The notes: generated by a model not told the origin, from the letters alone. A DNA stretch of 64,000 nucleotides from JAKOWB01 sp038363005 (GCA_038363005.1 JBBQBI010000003.1:1-64000); one strand, 5' to 3'. Positions 1 to 9,273 are shown, counted from the first letter of the stretch. Translations and numbers: made by a program.

Positions 1-142
1 CGAGATGGTGATGCCGGGCGACAACACGACCATGCAGGTCGAGCTGATCGCCCCCATCGCCATGGACGAGGGCCTGCGCTTCGCCATCCGCGAAGGCGGC
101 AGGACCGTCGGCGCCGGCGTCGTCGCCAAGATCATCAAGTAA
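1..142 (+). CDS. tuf: Elongation factor Tu, C-terminal 46 residues (cut by window start)
   Basis: The frame starting at base 2 encodes the last 46 residues of EF-Tu and stops at TAA 140-142. It carries the beta-barrel domain III signature PGDNTTMQVELIAPIAM and the terminal REGGRTVGAGVV segment. EF-Tu delivers aminoacyl-tRNA to the ribosome as a GTP complex. Lying directly upstream of rpsJ is the standard str-S10 arrangement of Proteobacteria. The 60-base gap to rpsJ contains no evident terminator, so read-through into the S10 genes is likely. Confidence 0.97.
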   Translation, partial: EMVMPGDNTTMQVELIAPIAMDEGLRFAIREGGRTVGAGVVAKIIK

Positions 143-202
143 AGGAAGGACGGACGGGGCGAGCCCTCCCGGGCACCTCCCAACCGACAGAGGTTGAGGC
201 AC

Positions 203-517
203 ATGGATAGCCAAAACATCCGGATCCGCCTGAAGGCCTTCGACCATCGCGTGCTGGACCAGTCGACCAACGAGATCGTGTCGACGGCCAAGCGCACGGG
301 GGCCCAGGTCCGTGGTCCGATCCCGCTGCCGACCCGCATCGAGCGGTTCACCGTGAACCGGTCGCCGCACGTCGACAAGAAGAGCCGTGAGCAGTTCGAG
401 ATCCGCACCCACAAGCGGTTGCTCGACATCGTCGATCCGACGCCGCAGACCGTGGACGCGCTGATGAAGCTCGACCTGGCCGCTGGCGTCGACGTCGAGA
501 TTAAGCTGAAGGGCTGA
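203..517 (+). CDS. rpsJ: Small ribosomal subunit protein uS10
   Basis: A 104-residue protein beginning MDSQNIRIRLKAFDHR, the conserved S10 N-terminus; E. coli S10 has 103 residues. S10 sits in the 30S head and also acts as NusE in antitermination. An in-frame TTG lies 9 bases upstream, but the ATG at 203 gives the family start, with GAGG about 8 bases before it. It is the first gene of the S10 block and rplC follows 5 bases later. Confidence 0.97.
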   Translation: MDSQNIRIRLKAFDHRVLDQSTNEIVSTAKRTGAQVRGPIPLPTRIERFTVNRSPHVDKKSREQFEIRTHKRLLDIVDPTPQTVDALMKLDLAAGVDVEIKLKG

Positions 518-522
518 GTTCC

Positions 523-1242
523 ATGCGCACCGGTCTCATCGCACAAAAGCTCGGCATGACCCGCATCTTCGCGGCCGATGGCAACCACGTCCCCGTGACG
601 GTGTTGCAGGTCGAGAACTGCCAGGTCGTCGCCGTGCGCACCGCCGAGAAGGATGGCTATGACGCCGTCCAGCTGGGCGTCGGCAAGGCCAAGGTCAAGA
701 ACGTGACCAAGCCGCAGCGCGGTCACTTCGCCAAGGCCAAGGTCGAGCCAAAGAAGAAGCTCGCCGAGTTCCGCGTCAGCGCCGATGCGCTGATCGAGGT
801 CGGCGCCGAGCTGTCGGTCGAGCACTTCGTCGTCGGCCAGATGGTCGACGTCGCTGGCACGACCATCGGCAAGGGCTTCGCCGGCGTCATGAAGCGGCAC
901 AACTTCGGCGGCCTGCGCGCCACCCACGGCGTGTCGGTCTCGCACCGTTCGCACGGCTCCACCGGCCAGCGCCAGGATCCCGGCAAGGTCTTCAAGAACA
1001 AGAAGATGGCCGGCCACATGGGCGATGTCCGCGTGACCACGCAGAACCTGACGGTGGTGCAGACCGATGTTGACCGCGGCCTGCTGTTCATCCGTGGCGC
1101 CCTGCCGGGCGCCGAGGGCTCCTACGTGTTCATCAAGGACGCGGTGAAGGGCACCAAGAAGACCGACCTGCCGTTCCCGGCGGCGATCAAGACGGCGGCC
1201 CCGGCCAGCGACGGCCAGGCCACCGACCAGAAGGACGCTTGA
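523..1242 (+). CDS. rplC: Large ribosomal subunit protein uL3
   Basis: A 239-residue L3 beginning MRTGLIAQKLGMTRIF, with the conserved HGVSVSHRSHGSTGQ and GKVFKNKKMAGHMG segments that reach towards the peptidyl-transferase centre. L3 nucleates early 50S assembly. The protein is longer than E. coli L3 (209) because of an Ala/Asp-rich C-terminal tail after about residue 215, a feature often seen in alphaproteobacterial L3. The stop overlaps the rplD start region, so translation is probably coupled. Confidence 0.97.
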   Translation: MRTGLIAQKLGMTRIFAADGNHVPVTVLQVENCQVVAVRTAEKDGYDAVQLGVGKAKVKNVTKPQRGHFAKAKVEPKKKLAEFRVSADALIEVGAELSVEHFVVGQMVDVAGTTIGKGFAGVMKRHNFGGLRATHGVSVSHRSHGSTGQRQDPGKVFKNKKMAGHMGDVRVTTQNLTVVQTDVDRGLLFIRGALPGAEGSYVFIKDAVKGTKKTDLPFPAAIKTAAPASDGQATDQKDA

Positions 1243-1244
1243 GC

Positions 1245-1865
1245 ATGAAGGCGACCGTCCACACGCTCGACAAGACCACCGCCGGCGACATCGAGCTCGC
1301 CGACGAGGTCTTCGGTCTGCCGGTCCGCAAGGACCTGCTGGCCCGCATGGTCAACTACCAGCTGGCCAAGCGCCGTTCGGGCAACCACAAGACCCAGACC
1401 CGCGCCGAAGTGCAGGGTTCCACCCGCAAGCTGTACAAGCAGAAGGGCACGGGCAATGCCCGCGCCGGCAATCTGCGGGTGCCGCAGCGTCGCGGTGGTG
1501 GCCGTGCGCATGGCCCGGTGGTGCGCGATCATGCGCACGACCTGACCAGCAAGGTGCGGGCCCTGGCGCTGAAGACCGCGCTGTCGGCCAAGGCGGCCGG
1601 TGGCCAGCTCTTCGTGCTCGACGCCGCGCGATTCGACCTCGGCAAGACCAAGGCGCTGAAGGCCAAGTTCGACGCGCTGGGCTGGACCTCGGTCCTGCTG
1701 ATCGACGGCCAGGCGGTGGACGAGGCCTTTGCCCGCGCCGCCCGCAACCTGCCGCTGGTTGACGTGCTGCCGCAGCAGGGCGCCAACGTCTACGACATCC
1801 TGCGCCGCGACACGCTGGTGCTGACCCGCGACGCCGTGGCCGCGCTGGAGGCACGCCTGAAATGA
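1245..1865 (+). CDS. rplD: Large ribosomal subunit protein uL4
   Basis: The ATG at 1245 gives a 206-residue L4 (MKATVHTLDKTTAGDIEL), with the RNA-binding loop GSTRKLYKQKGTGNARAG and RRGGGRAHGP that lines the exit tunnel. An in-frame TTG at 1239 would add two residues but overlaps the rplC stop. In enterobacteria L4 represses its own operon by binding the S10 leader; that leader lies at or before the start of this window, so autoregulation cannot be judged here. Confidence 0.96.
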   Translation: MKATVHTLDKTTAGDIELADEVFGLPVRKDLLARMVNYQLAKRRSGNHKTQTRAEVQGSTRKLYKQKGTGNARAGNLRVPQRRGGGRAHGPVVRDHAHDLTSKVRALALKTALSAKAAGGQLFVLDAARFDLGKTKALKAKFDALGWTSVLLIDGQAVDEAFARAARNLPLVDVLPQQGANVYDILRRDTLVLTRDAVAALEARLK

Positions 1866-2194
1866 GCTGGAAGTACGCCCGTCGCGCAATGGCGACGAAG
1901 ATTTCGAACGAGCGCATGTACGAGCTGGTCCGCCGCCCGGTGGTGACGGAAAAGTCGACGCGCGCTTCGGAGCACAACCAGGTGGTCTTCGTGGTGCCGC
2001 AGGACGCGACCAAGCCGGAGATCAAGCTGGCCGTCGAAGGCCTGTTCAAGGTCAAGGTGAAGGCGGTCAACACGCTGCGCACCGCCGGCAAGGTGAAGCG
2101 CTTCCGCGGTCGCCTGGGCCAGCGCAGCGAGATGAAGAAGGCCTATGTGACCCTGGAGCAGGGCCACAGCATCGACGTGACCACGGGAATCTGA
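1862..2194 (+). CDS. rplW: Large ribosomal subunit protein uL23
   Basis: A 110-residue L23 with the family core RRPVVTEKSTR and a C-terminal segment VNTLRTAGKVKRFRGRLGQR. L23 sits at the tunnel exit and docks trigger factor and SRP. The ATG at 1862 overlaps the rplD stop in an ATGA arrangement and has GGAGG about 10 bases upstream, so it is preferred. An internal ATG at 1889 would give a start closer to typical L23 length, so the N-terminal nine residues are uncertain. Confidence 0.95.
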   Translation: MSWKYARRAMATKISNERMYELVRRPVVTEKSTRASEHNQVVFVVPQDATKPEIKLAVEGLFKVKVKAVNTLRTAGKVKRFRGRLGQRSEMKKAYVTLEQGHSIDVTTGI

Positions 2195-2198
2195 CGCC

Positions 2199-3029
2199 AT
2201 GGCGCTTAAGACATACAACCCGACGACCCCCGGCCGGCGCCAGCTGGTCTTGGTGGATCGCTCCGAGCTGCACAAGGGCAAGCCCGTCAAGGCGCTGACC
2301 GAGGGCAAGAAGCGCACCGGTGGCCGCAACAATCACGGCCGCATCACCACCCGCCACATCGGCGGCGGTCACAAGCAGCGCTATCGCACCATCGACTTCA
2401 AGCGCCGCAAGTTCGACGTCGCCGGCACCGTGGCGCGGCTGGAGTTCGATCCCAACCGCACCGCCTTTATCGCGCTGATCGAATACACCGACGGCGAGAA
2501 GGCCTACATCCTGGCGCCGCAGCGCTTGGCGGTAGGCGACCAGGTGGTTGCCGGCGAGAAGGTCGACGTCAAGCCGGGCAACGCCATGCCGCTGGGCTCC
2601 ATCCCGGTCGGTACCATCGTGCACAACGTCGAGCTGAAGATCGGCAAGGGCGGCCAGATGGCCCGCGCCGCCGGCTCCTACGTGCAGCTGGTCGGCCGCG
2701 ACGCCGGCTACGCCCTGCTGCGCCTCGCCTCGGGCGAGGTGCGCATGGTGCGCCAGGAGTGCATGGCGACGATCGGCGCGGTGTCTAACCCCGACCATGC
2801 CAACGAGTCGATCGGCAAGGCCGGTCGCAAGCGCTGGATGGGCGTGCGCCCGACGGTACGCGGCACGGCGATGAACCCGATCGACCATCCGCACGGCGGT
2901 GGCGAGGGACGCACCAAGGGCGGCCGGCATCCGGTCACCCCCTGGGGCATTCCGACCAAGGGCTACAAGACCCGCAACAACAAGCGCACGGATGCCTTCA
3001 TCATCCGCCGCGCGAACGTCAAGAAGTAA
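2199..3029 (+). CDS. rplB: Large ribosomal subunit protein uL2
   Basis: A 276-residue L2, the normal length. It shows the conserved GRNNHGRITTRHIGGGHKQ stretch and the C-terminal NPIDHPHGGGEGRTKGGRHP loop containing the histidine long linked to peptidyl-transferase function. L2 is required for subunit association and tRNA binding. The start is 4 bases after the rplW stop. Nothing unusual in length or motifs. Confidence 0.98.
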   Translation: MALKTYNPTTPGRRQLVLVDRSELHKGKPVKALTEGKKRTGGRNNHGRITTRHIGGGHKQRYRTIDFKRRKFDVAGTVARLEFDPNRTAFIALIEYTDGEKAYILAPQRLAVGDQVVAGEKVDVKPGNAMPLGSIPVGTIVHNVELKIGKGGQMARAAGSYVQLVGRDAGYALLRLASGEVRMVRQECMATIGAVSNPDHANESIGKAGRKRWMGVRPTVRGTAMNPIDHPHGGGEGRTKGGRHPVTPWGIPTKGYKTRNNKRTDAFIIRRANVKK

Positions 3030-3041
3030 GGAGGGCGGGAT

Positions 3042-3320
3042 ATGGCTCGCTCCATTTGGAAGGGTCCGTTCATCGACGGTTACCTGCTGCGTAAGGCGGA
3101 AGCCTCGCGGGGGTCCGGTCGCAACGAGATCATCAAGACCTGGTCACGCCGTTCGACCATCCTGCCGCAGTTCGTCGGCATCACCTTCGGCGTGCACAAC
3201 GGGCACAAGTTCCTGCCCGTGCTGGTGACCGAGAACATGGTCGGCCACAAGTTCGGCGAGTTCTCGCCCACCCGCACCTTCCACGGCCACTCGGCCGACC
3301 GGAAGTCCGACAAGAAGTAA
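3042..3320 (+). CDS. rpsS: Small ribosomal subunit protein uS19
   Basis: A 92-residue S19 starting MARSIWKGPFIDGYLL and containing the RNA-binding WSRRSTILPQFVG and HNGHKFLPV segments. S19 lies in the 30S head next to S13. AGGAGGG about 10 bases upstream is a strong ribosome binding site. Length and sequence are typical for bacteria. Confidence 0.97.
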   Translation: MARSIWKGPFIDGYLLRKAEASRGSGRNEIIKTWSRRSTILPQFVGITFGVHNGHKFLPVLVTENMVGHKFGEFSPTRTFHGHSADRKSDKK

Positions 3321-3332
3321 GGGACCGGACCG

Positions 3333-3713
3333 ATGGGCAAGCCCAGCTACCCGAGTAAGCGCGCCGAGAACGAGGCGCAGGCGGTCACGGTCAATCTCCG
3401 GACCAGCCCGCGCAAGCTCAACCTCGTGTGCCAGCAGATCCGCGGCATGAAGGCGGACCGTGCGTTGGCCGAGCTGACCTTCTCCAAGCGCCGCATCGCC
3501 GGCGCCGTCAAGAAGGCGCTGCAGTCGGCGATCGCCAACGCCGAGAACAACCACCAGCTCGACGTCGATCGCCTGATCGTCGCCGAAGCACACGTCGGCA
3601 AGTCGTTCCAGATGAAGCGCTTCCACGCCCGCGCTCGCGGCCGGTCGGCCCAGATCATCAAGGCGTGGAGCCGTGTCACCGTCGTGGTGCGCGAGCTGGC
3701 AGAGACGGCCTGA
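3333..3713 (+). CDS. rplV: Large ribosomal subunit protein uL22
   Basis: A 126-residue L22 with the conserved N-terminal KLNLVCQQIRGMKADRALAE helix and the tunnel beta-hairpin around KRFHARARGRSAQI. L22 contacts all 23S domains and lines the exit tunnel; macrolide-resistance changes map to this hairpin in other bacteria, and the hairpin here looks wild type. It ends 13 bases before rpsC. Confidence 0.97.
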   Translation: MGKPSYPSKRAENEAQAVTVNLRTSPRKLNLVCQQIRGMKADRALAELTFSKRRIAGAVKKALQSAIANAENNHQLDVDRLIVAEAHVGKSFQMKRFHARARGRSAQIIKAWSRVTVVVRELAETA

Positions 3714-3726
3714 GGGAAGACGAGAC

Positions 3727-4569
<843 letters not shown>

Positions 4570-4574
4570 TCGTC

Positions 4575-4994
4575 ATGCTTCAGCCGAAGCGGACCAAGTA
4601 TCGCAAGGCCTTCAAGGGGCGCATCAGCGGCGCCTCCAAGGGCGCCACGCAGCTCAACTTCGGCGCCTTTGGCCTGAAGTCGATGGAGCCCGGCCGGGTG
4701 ACTGCCCGCCAGCTCGAGGCGGCGCGCCGTGCCATCACCCGGCACATGAAGCGTGTCGGCAAGCTGTGGATCCGGATCTTCCCGGATGTGCCGATCTCGA
4801 AGAAGCCAGCCGAAGTGCGCATGGGTTCCGGCAAGGGCGCGCCCGAGTTCTGGGCCGCCCGGGTCAAGCCCGGCCGCATCATGTTCGAGCTTGACGGCGT
4901 GAGCCGGCAGGTGGCCGAGGAGGCCTTCGTGCTGGCCGCCGCCAAGCTGCCGATCGCCACCAAGTTCATCGTCCGCCTGGGCGAGGAGGGCTGA
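4575..4994 (+). CDS. rplP: Large ribosomal subunit protein uL16
   Basis: A 139-residue L16 beginning MLQPKRTKYRKAFKGRISG, with RVGKLWIRIFPDVPISKKP and the MGSGKGAPEFWAARVKPG loop that approaches the A-site tRNA. L16 is a late 50S assembly protein. Length and motifs are typical; it follows rpsC by 5 bases. Confidence 0.98.
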   Translation: MLQPKRTKYRKAFKGRISGASKGATQLNFGAFGLKSMEPGRVTARQLEAARRAITRHMKRVGKLWIRIFPDVPISKKPAEVRMGSGKGAPEFWAARVKPGRIMFELDGVSRQVAEEAFVLAAAKLPIATKFIVRLGEEG

Positions 4995-4998
4995 CGCC

Positions 4999-5190
4999 AT
5001 GAAGGCACAGGAGCTCAAGGGCAAGACCAAGGACGAGCTGAAGGATCAGCTGGTCCAGCTGCGCAAGGAAGCCTTCAACCTGCGCTTTCAGCAGGCCTCT
5101 GGCCAGCTGCAGAACACGGCGCGCGTGCGGCAGGTTCGCCGCGAGATTGCGCGCGTCAAGACCATCCTCGGCCAGACGGCCGAGGCCTGA
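4999..5190 (+). CDS. rpmC: Large ribosomal subunit protein uL29
   Basis: A 63-residue L29 made of two helices, with the family pattern LKDQLVQLRKEAFNLRFQQASGQLQNTARVRQ shortened here to its hallmark LRKEAFNLRFQQASGQL. It starts 4 bases after the rplP stop and lies next to L23 at the tunnel exit. The next gene, rpsQ, follows after 19 bases. Confidence 0.97.
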   Translation: MKAQELKGKTKDELKDQLVQLRKEAFNLRFQQASGQLQNTARVRQVRREIARVKTILGQTAEA

Positions 5191-5209
5191 ACGAGAAGGA
5201 GCGAGGCCG

Positions 5210-5461
5210 ATGCCGCGCCGGGTACTGCAGGGTGTCGTGGTGAGCGACAAGATGGACAAGACGGTCACCGTCTTGGTCGAGCGCCGCGTGATGCACCCGA
5301 TCTACAGGAAGTTCATCCGCCGCTCGAAGAAGTACCACGCTCACGACGAGACCAATCAGGTCAAGATCGGCGACGTGGTGCAGATCGAAGAGTGTCGGCC
5401 GCTGTCGAAGTCGAAGAGCTGGCGGGTCGTGGCGGAAGCCGCGGCCCAGGTCCAGGCCTGA
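5210..5461 (+). CDS. rpsQ: Small ribosomal subunit protein uS17
   Basis: The ATG at 5210 gives an 83-residue S17 (MPRRVLQGVVVSDKMDKTV), an OB-fold protein binding 16S helix 11. An open frame of 21 codons upstream overlaps rpmC and is not expected to be translated. GAAGGAGCGAGG upstream gives a good ribosome binding site. The conserved HPIYRKFIRRSKKYHAHDE stretch is intact. Confidence 0.97.
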   Translation: MPRRVLQGVVVSDKMDKTVTVLVERRVMHPIYRKFIRRSKKYHAHDETNQVKIGDVVQIEECRPLSKSKSWRVVAEAAAQVQA

Positions 5462-5489
5462 CGCGGCCGGACGAGGGAGTGCATAGACC

Positions 5490-5858
5490 ATGATCCAGAT
5501 GCAGACCAACCTCGAGGTCGCCGACAACTCCGGCGCCCGTCGCGTGCAGTGCATCAAGGTGCTGGGCGGGTCGAAGCGCAAGTACGCCTCGATCGGCGAC
5601 ATCATCGTCGTCTCGGTCAAGGAGGCGATCCCGCGCGGCAAGGTGAAGAAGGGCGACGTGCATCGCGCCGTCGTCGTGCGCACCGCCAAGGACATCGCCC
5701 GCCCGGACGGCAGCACCATTCGTTTCGACCGCAACGCCGCGGTCCTGATCAACAAGCAAGGTGAGCCGATCGGCACACGCATCTTCGGACCCGTAACGCG
5801 CGAGCTGCGCGCCAAGAAGTTCATGAAGATCGTTTCGCTGGCTCCGGAAGTGCTCTGA
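5490..5858 (+). CDS. rplN: Large ribosomal subunit protein uL14
   Basis: A 122-residue L14 with the signature MIQMQTNLEVADNSGARRV and the VHRAVVVRTAK region. It sits at the subunit interface forming bridges with 16S rRNA. The length matches the E. coli protein closely (123). It opens the spc part of the cluster (rplN-rplX-rplE-rpsN...), with no internal promoter evident in the 28-base gap before it. Confidence 0.98.
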   Translation: MIQMQTNLEVADNSGARRVQCIKVLGGSKRKYASIGDIIVVSVKEAIPRGKVKKGDVHRAVVVRTAKDIARPDGSTIRFDRNAAVLINKQGEPIGTRIFGPVTRELRAKKFMKIVSLAPEVL

Positions 5859-5871
5859 GGACAAGCCCGCC

Positions 5872-6195
5872 ATGGCCACAAAACTGAAGATCAAGAAGGG
5901 CGACCGGGTGGTCGTCATCACCGGCCGAGACAAGGGTAAGACCGGCGAGGTCACCCGCGTGCTGCCGAAGGATTCACGCGTCGTCGTGCAGGGTGTGAAC
6001 ATCGTCAAGCGCCACCAGCGCCAGACGCAGACCCAGCAGGGCGGCATCATCGAGAAGGAGGCGGCAATCCACATCTCCAACGTCGCCCACATCGACCCGA
6101 AGACGGACAAGCCGACCAGGGTCGGCTTCAAGGTGCAGGACGACGGCCGCAAGATTCGCGTGGCCAAGCGTTCCGGCGCCCCGATCGACGCTTGA
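5872..6195 (+). CDS. rplX: Large ribosomal subunit protein uL24
   Basis: A 107-residue L24 with a KOW motif (KKGDRVVVITGRDKGKTGEV) near the N-terminus and the later HISNVAHIDPKT segment. L24 initiates 50S assembly by binding the 5' region of 23S rRNA. Typical length and position; rplE starts 4 bases downstream. Confidence 0.97.
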   Translation: MATKLKIKKGDRVVVITGRDKGKTGEVTRVLPKDSRVVVQGVNIVKRHQRQTQTQQGGIIEKEAAIHISNVAHIDPKTDKPTRVGFKVQDDGRKIRVAKRSGAPIDA

Positions 6196-6199
6196 GGGT

Positions 6200-6763
6200 A
6201 TGGCCATGAAGCCCATCGAGACCAAACCGCGCCTGCAGCAGATCTACGAGACCGTCGTCCGCGACCAGCTGACGAAGGAGCACGGCTACAAGAACCGCCA
6301 CCAGGTGCCGCGCCTCGACAAGATCGTCATCAACATGGGCGTCGGCGAGGCGACCCAGGACACCAAGAAGGTGCAGGCCGCCGTCGCCGAGATGGCGGCG
6401 ATCACCGGCCAGAAGCCAGTGGTGACCCACGCCCGCAAGTCCATCGCCACCTTCAAGGTGCGCGAAGGCATGCCGCTGGGCTGCAAGGTGACGCTGCGCG
6501 CCGATCGCATGTACGAATTCCTCGACCGCCTGATCACCATCGCGCTACCGCGCGTGCGTGATTTCCGTGGCGTGTCCGCCAAGTCCTTCGATGGCCGTGG
6601 CAACTACGCGCTGGGCCTCAAGGAACAGCTTGTCTTCCCGGAGATCGACTACGACAAGGTCGAGACTATCCGGGGCATGGATATTGTGATCTGCACCACG
6701 GCGAAGACCGACCAGGAGGCCAAGGCCCTCCTCAAGGCCTTCCAGATGCCCTTCGCGAACTGA
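6200..6763 (+). CDS. rplE: Large ribosomal subunit protein uL5
   Basis: A 187-residue L5 binding 5S rRNA and the P-site tRNA elbow. Recognisable segments are KIVINMGVGEA, KPVVTHARKSIATFKVREG and the SFDGRGNYALGLKEQ loop. A second ATG at 6206 (MKPIETKPRL) is an equally good start; six bases separate them. No irregularity seen. Confidence 0.97.
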   Translation: MAMKPIETKPRLQQIYETVVRDQLTKEHGYKNRHQVPRLDKIVINMGVGEATQDTKKVQAAVAEMAAITGQKPVVTHARKSIATFKVREGMPLGCKVTLRADRMYEFLDRLITIALPRVRDFRGVSAKSFDGRGNYALGLKEQLVFPEIDYDKVETIRGMDIVICTTAKTDQEAKALLKAFQMPFAN

Positions 6764-6785
6764 CGCGACCAGGAGACTTGAAGAG

Positions 6786-7091
6786 ATGGCGAAGAAGAGC
6801 TCCATCGAGAAGAACAAGCGCCGCGCGCGCATGGCGAAGCAGTACGAGAACAAGCGCGAAGCGCTGAAGTCCGTCACGCGCGATCGCGATGCCACGCCGG
6901 AAGATCGCTTTGCCGCCCAGCTGAAGCTGGCCGAGCTGCCGCGCAATGCCTCCAAGGTCCGGGTGCGCAATCGCTGCGCCCTGACCGGCCGGCCGCGCGC
7001 GTACTACCGCAAGTTTGCGCTCTCCCGTATCGCGCTGCGGGAACTGGCCTCGGTCGGCCAGATCCCCGGCATGGTCAAGGCGAGCTGGTAA
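6786..7091 (+). CDS. rpsN: Small ribosomal subunit protein uS14 (long, zinc-free form)
   Basis: A 101-residue S14 of the long type. It has VRVRNRCALTGRPRAYYRKF but lacks the CXXC...CXXC zinc ribbon of the short type, so it does not depend on zinc. S14 completes the 30S head near S19. AGGAGACTTGAAGAG upstream supplies the ribosome binding site. Confidence 0.97.
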   Translation: MAKKSSIEKNKRRARMAKQYENKREALKSVTRDRDATPEDRFAAQLKLAELPRNASKVRVRNRCALTGRPRAYYRKFALSRIALRELASVGQIPGMVKASW

Positions 7092-7109
7092 GGAAGGAGA
7101 GAGCCCACT

Positions 7110-7505
7110 ATGGCGCTCAGCGATCCCCTCGGCGATCTCTTGACCCGCATCCGCAATGGACAGCGGGTCGGCAAAAGCAAGATCACCACGCCGCCGTCGA
7201 AGCTCCGGGCCAATGTGCTCGAGGTGCTGAAGCGGGAGGGCTACATCCGCGACTACCGGGCCACGCAGGACCTCGGGATGCCGGTGCTCGAGATAGAGCT
7301 CAAGTATCACGATGGCTTGCCGGTGATCCGTGAGATCGCCCGGGTGTCGAAGCCCGGCCGCCGCGTCTACTCGAAGATCAAGGAGCTGCCGCGTTACTAC
7401 AACGGGCTCGGCATCCAGATCCTCTCGACGCCGCGCGGTGTGCTCAGCGACAACGAGGCCCGCGCTGCCAACGTCGGCGGCGAAGTCCTCTGCCGCGTCT
7501 ACTGA
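7110..7505 (+). CDS. rpsH: Small ribosomal subunit protein uS8
   Basis: A 131-residue S8 beginning MALSDPLGDLLTRIRNGQRV and ending with the invariant STPRGVLSDNEARAANVGGE. S8 binds 16S helix 21 and in E. coli represses the spc operon at an rplE target. A matching RNA target was not evaluated here. Typical length. Confidence 0.98.
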   Translation: MALSDPLGDLLTRIRNGQRVGKSKITTPPSKLRANVLEVLKREGYIRDYRATQDLGMPVLEIELKYHDGLPVIREIARVSKPGRRVYSKIKELPRYYNGLGIQILSTPRGVLSDNEARAANVGGEVLCRVY

Positions 7506-7523
7506 CGCGAAGGAGCAGCACAC

Positions 7524-8057
7524 ATGTCTCGCGTCGGAAAATATCCAGTCTCCATCCCGCAGGGCGTCGACATCGCCATCGCGGGCAGCGAACTGACTGC
7601 CAAGGGCAAGCTCGGCGTCCTCAAGTACAAGCTGCCTGAGGAGGTTGAGGTCACCCATGACGACGGCAAGGTCACGGTGAAGCCGGTCGGCAACAGCAAG
7701 ACCGCCCGCTCGCTGTGGGGCACCACTCGCGCCAACATTCGCAACCTGGTGCAGGGCGTCTCGCAGGGCTTCACCCGCAATCTGGAGATCACCGGCGTCG
7801 GCTATCGCGCCGCGGTCGCCGGCAAGACGCTGACCCTGCAGCTCGGCTACAGCCACGACGTGGTGTTCCCCATTCCCGAGGGCATCACCGTCAAGTGCGA
7901 GAAGCCGACGTCGATCGCCATCTCCGGCTTCGACAAGCAGGTGGTTGGCCAGGTGGCGGCGGTGATCCGCAGCTACCGTCCGCCCGAGCCCTACAAGGGC
8001 AAGGGCATCAGGTACTCGGATGAGACCATCCTGCGCAAAGAAGGCAAGAAGAAGTAA
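7524..8057 (+). CDS. rplF: Large ribosomal subunit protein uL6
   Basis: A 177-residue L6 with two alpha/beta repeats; the C-terminal signature PEPYKGKGIRYSDE followed by RKEGKKK is intact. L6 lies near the sarcin-ricin loop and factor-binding site. GAAGGAGCAGC precedes the start. Length equals the usual bacterial form. Confidence 0.98.
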   Translation: MSRVGKYPVSIPQGVDIAIAGSELTAKGKLGVLKYKLPEEVEVTHDDGKVTVKPVGNSKTARSLWGTTRANIRNLVQGVSQGFTRNLEITGVGYRAAVAGKTLTLQLGYSHDVVFPIPEGITVKCEKPTSIAISGFDKQVVGQVAAVIRSYRPPEPYKGKGIRYSDETILRKEGKKK

Positions 8058-8062
8058 CCGCC

Positions 8063-8425
8063 ATGCTGAACACCAAGGAACTCCAGCAGCGTCGGACCGA
8101 GCGGCAGCGCTACCGCATCCGCCAGCGGTCGCACGGTCGGCCGCGGCTGTCGGTGCATCGCTCCTCGAAGCACATCTATGCCCAGGTCATCGACGACGTG
8201 AAGGGCATCACGCTGGCCTCCGCCTCCTCGTCCGAGAAGGACGTGAAGGGCGGACTGAAGACCGGCAGCGATGTGGCCGCCGCCGCCGCCGTGGGCAAGC
8301 TGCTGGCCGAGCGGGCCAAGCAGGCTGGCGTCAGCCAGGTGGTGTTCGATCGGGGCGGTTACATCTACCACGGGCGCGTCAAGGCGCTCGCCGAGGCGGC
8401 TCGCGAAGCCGGCCTCGATTTCTGA
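8063..8425 (+). CDS. rplR: Large ribosomal subunit protein uL18
   Basis: A 120-residue L18, a 5S-rRNA binding protein of the central protuberance. The conserved RPRLSVHRSSKHIYAQVIDD and the C-terminal FDRGGYIYHGRVKALAEAAR segments are clear. It starts 5 bases after rplF. Confidence 0.97.
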   Translation: MLNTKELQQRRTERQRYRIRQRSHGRPRLSVHRSSKHIYAQVIDDVKGITLASASSSEKDVKGGLKTGSDVAAAAAVGKLLAERAKQAGVSQVVFDRGGYIYHGRVKALAEAAREAGLDF

Positions 8426-8442
8426 TGAAGGGTTGAAGGCCT

Positions 8443-9018
8443 ATGGCGAAAGCACCTCGTGACGATCGGCGGCCGCGCGAACGGGATCGTGATTCCGACG
8501 AGCCGGAGCTGATCGAGAAGCTGGTCGGCATCAACCGTGTCGCCAAGGTGGTCAAGGGCGGCCGGCGTTTCGGCTTCGCCGCCATCGTGGTGGTCGGTGA
8601 CGGCAAGGGCCGCGTCGGTCATGGCCACGGCAAGGCGCGCGAAGTGCCGGAGGCGATCCGCAAGGCGACCGAGTCCGCCAAGCGCGCGATGATCCGCGTG
8701 CCGCTGCGTGAAGGCCGCACCCTGCACCACGACGTGCACGGCCACTATGGCGCTGGCAAGGTGGTGATGCGCACCGCCGAGGCGGGTACCGGCATCATCG
8801 CCGGCGGCCCGATGCGCGCCGTCTTCGAGGCCCTGGGCGTGCAGGACGTGGTTGCCAAGTCGACCGGCTCGCAGAACCCGCACAACATGATCAAGGCGAC
8901 CTTCGCCGGCCTGCGGGCCTCGTCCAGCCCCCGCATGGTGGCGCAGCGCCGTGGCAAGAAGGTTGGCGACATCCTGGGCCGTCGCGATGGTGACGTCGCC
9001 CTCGAGGCGCAGGAGTAG
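8443..9018 (+). CDS. rpsE: Small ribosomal subunit protein uS5
   Basis: A 191-residue S5, longer than E. coli S5 (167) through a charged N-terminal extension of about 20 residues (DDRRPRERDRDSDEPEL). The dsRBD-like domain has INRVAKVVKGGRRFGFAA and the C-terminal domain GTGIIAGGPMRAVFEALG. S5 guards the mRNA entry tunnel and decoding accuracy; the loop mutated in spectinomycin resistance appears unaltered. Confidence 0.97.
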   Translation: MAKAPRDDRRPRERDRDSDEPELIEKLVGINRVAKVVKGGRRFGFAAIVVVGDGKGRVGHGHGKAREVPEAIRKATESAKRAMIRVPLREGRTLHHDVHGHYGAGKVVMRTAEAGTGIIAGGPMRAVFEALGVQDVVAKSTGSQNPHNMIKATFAGLRASSSPRMVAQRRGKKVGDILGRRDGDVALEAQE

Positions 9019-9023
9019 AACCG

Positions 9024-9209
9024 ATGGCCGACAAGAAGACCCTGCGGGTCACCCAGGTGAAGAGCCCGGCCGGCCGCACGCAGGACCAGCACGAGACCCT
9101 GAAGGGCCTTGGGCTGTACAAGATGAACCGCACCCGCGAGCTGCAGGATACCCCTTCGGTGCGCGGCATGATCAACAAGGTCCACCACCTGGTGAAGGTC
9201 GAGGACTGA
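9024..9209 (+). CDS. rpmD: Large ribosomal subunit protein uL30
   Basis: A 61-residue L30 (MADKKTLRVTQVKSPAGR) with the conserved TLKGLGLYKMNRTRELQDT helix-turn. It is the small 50S protein lying between rpsE and rplO in nearly all proteobacterial spc operons. Start is 5 bases after the rpsE stop. Confidence 0.97.
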   Translation: MADKKTLRVTQVKSPAGRTQDQHETLKGLGLYKMNRTRELQDTPSVRGMINKVHHLVKVED

Positions 9210-9273
9210 TTGCGCCACCGACCGCTCCCGGCCCCAGGGTCGGCGCGGTCGCAGGCTTAGGGATTGGCAAACG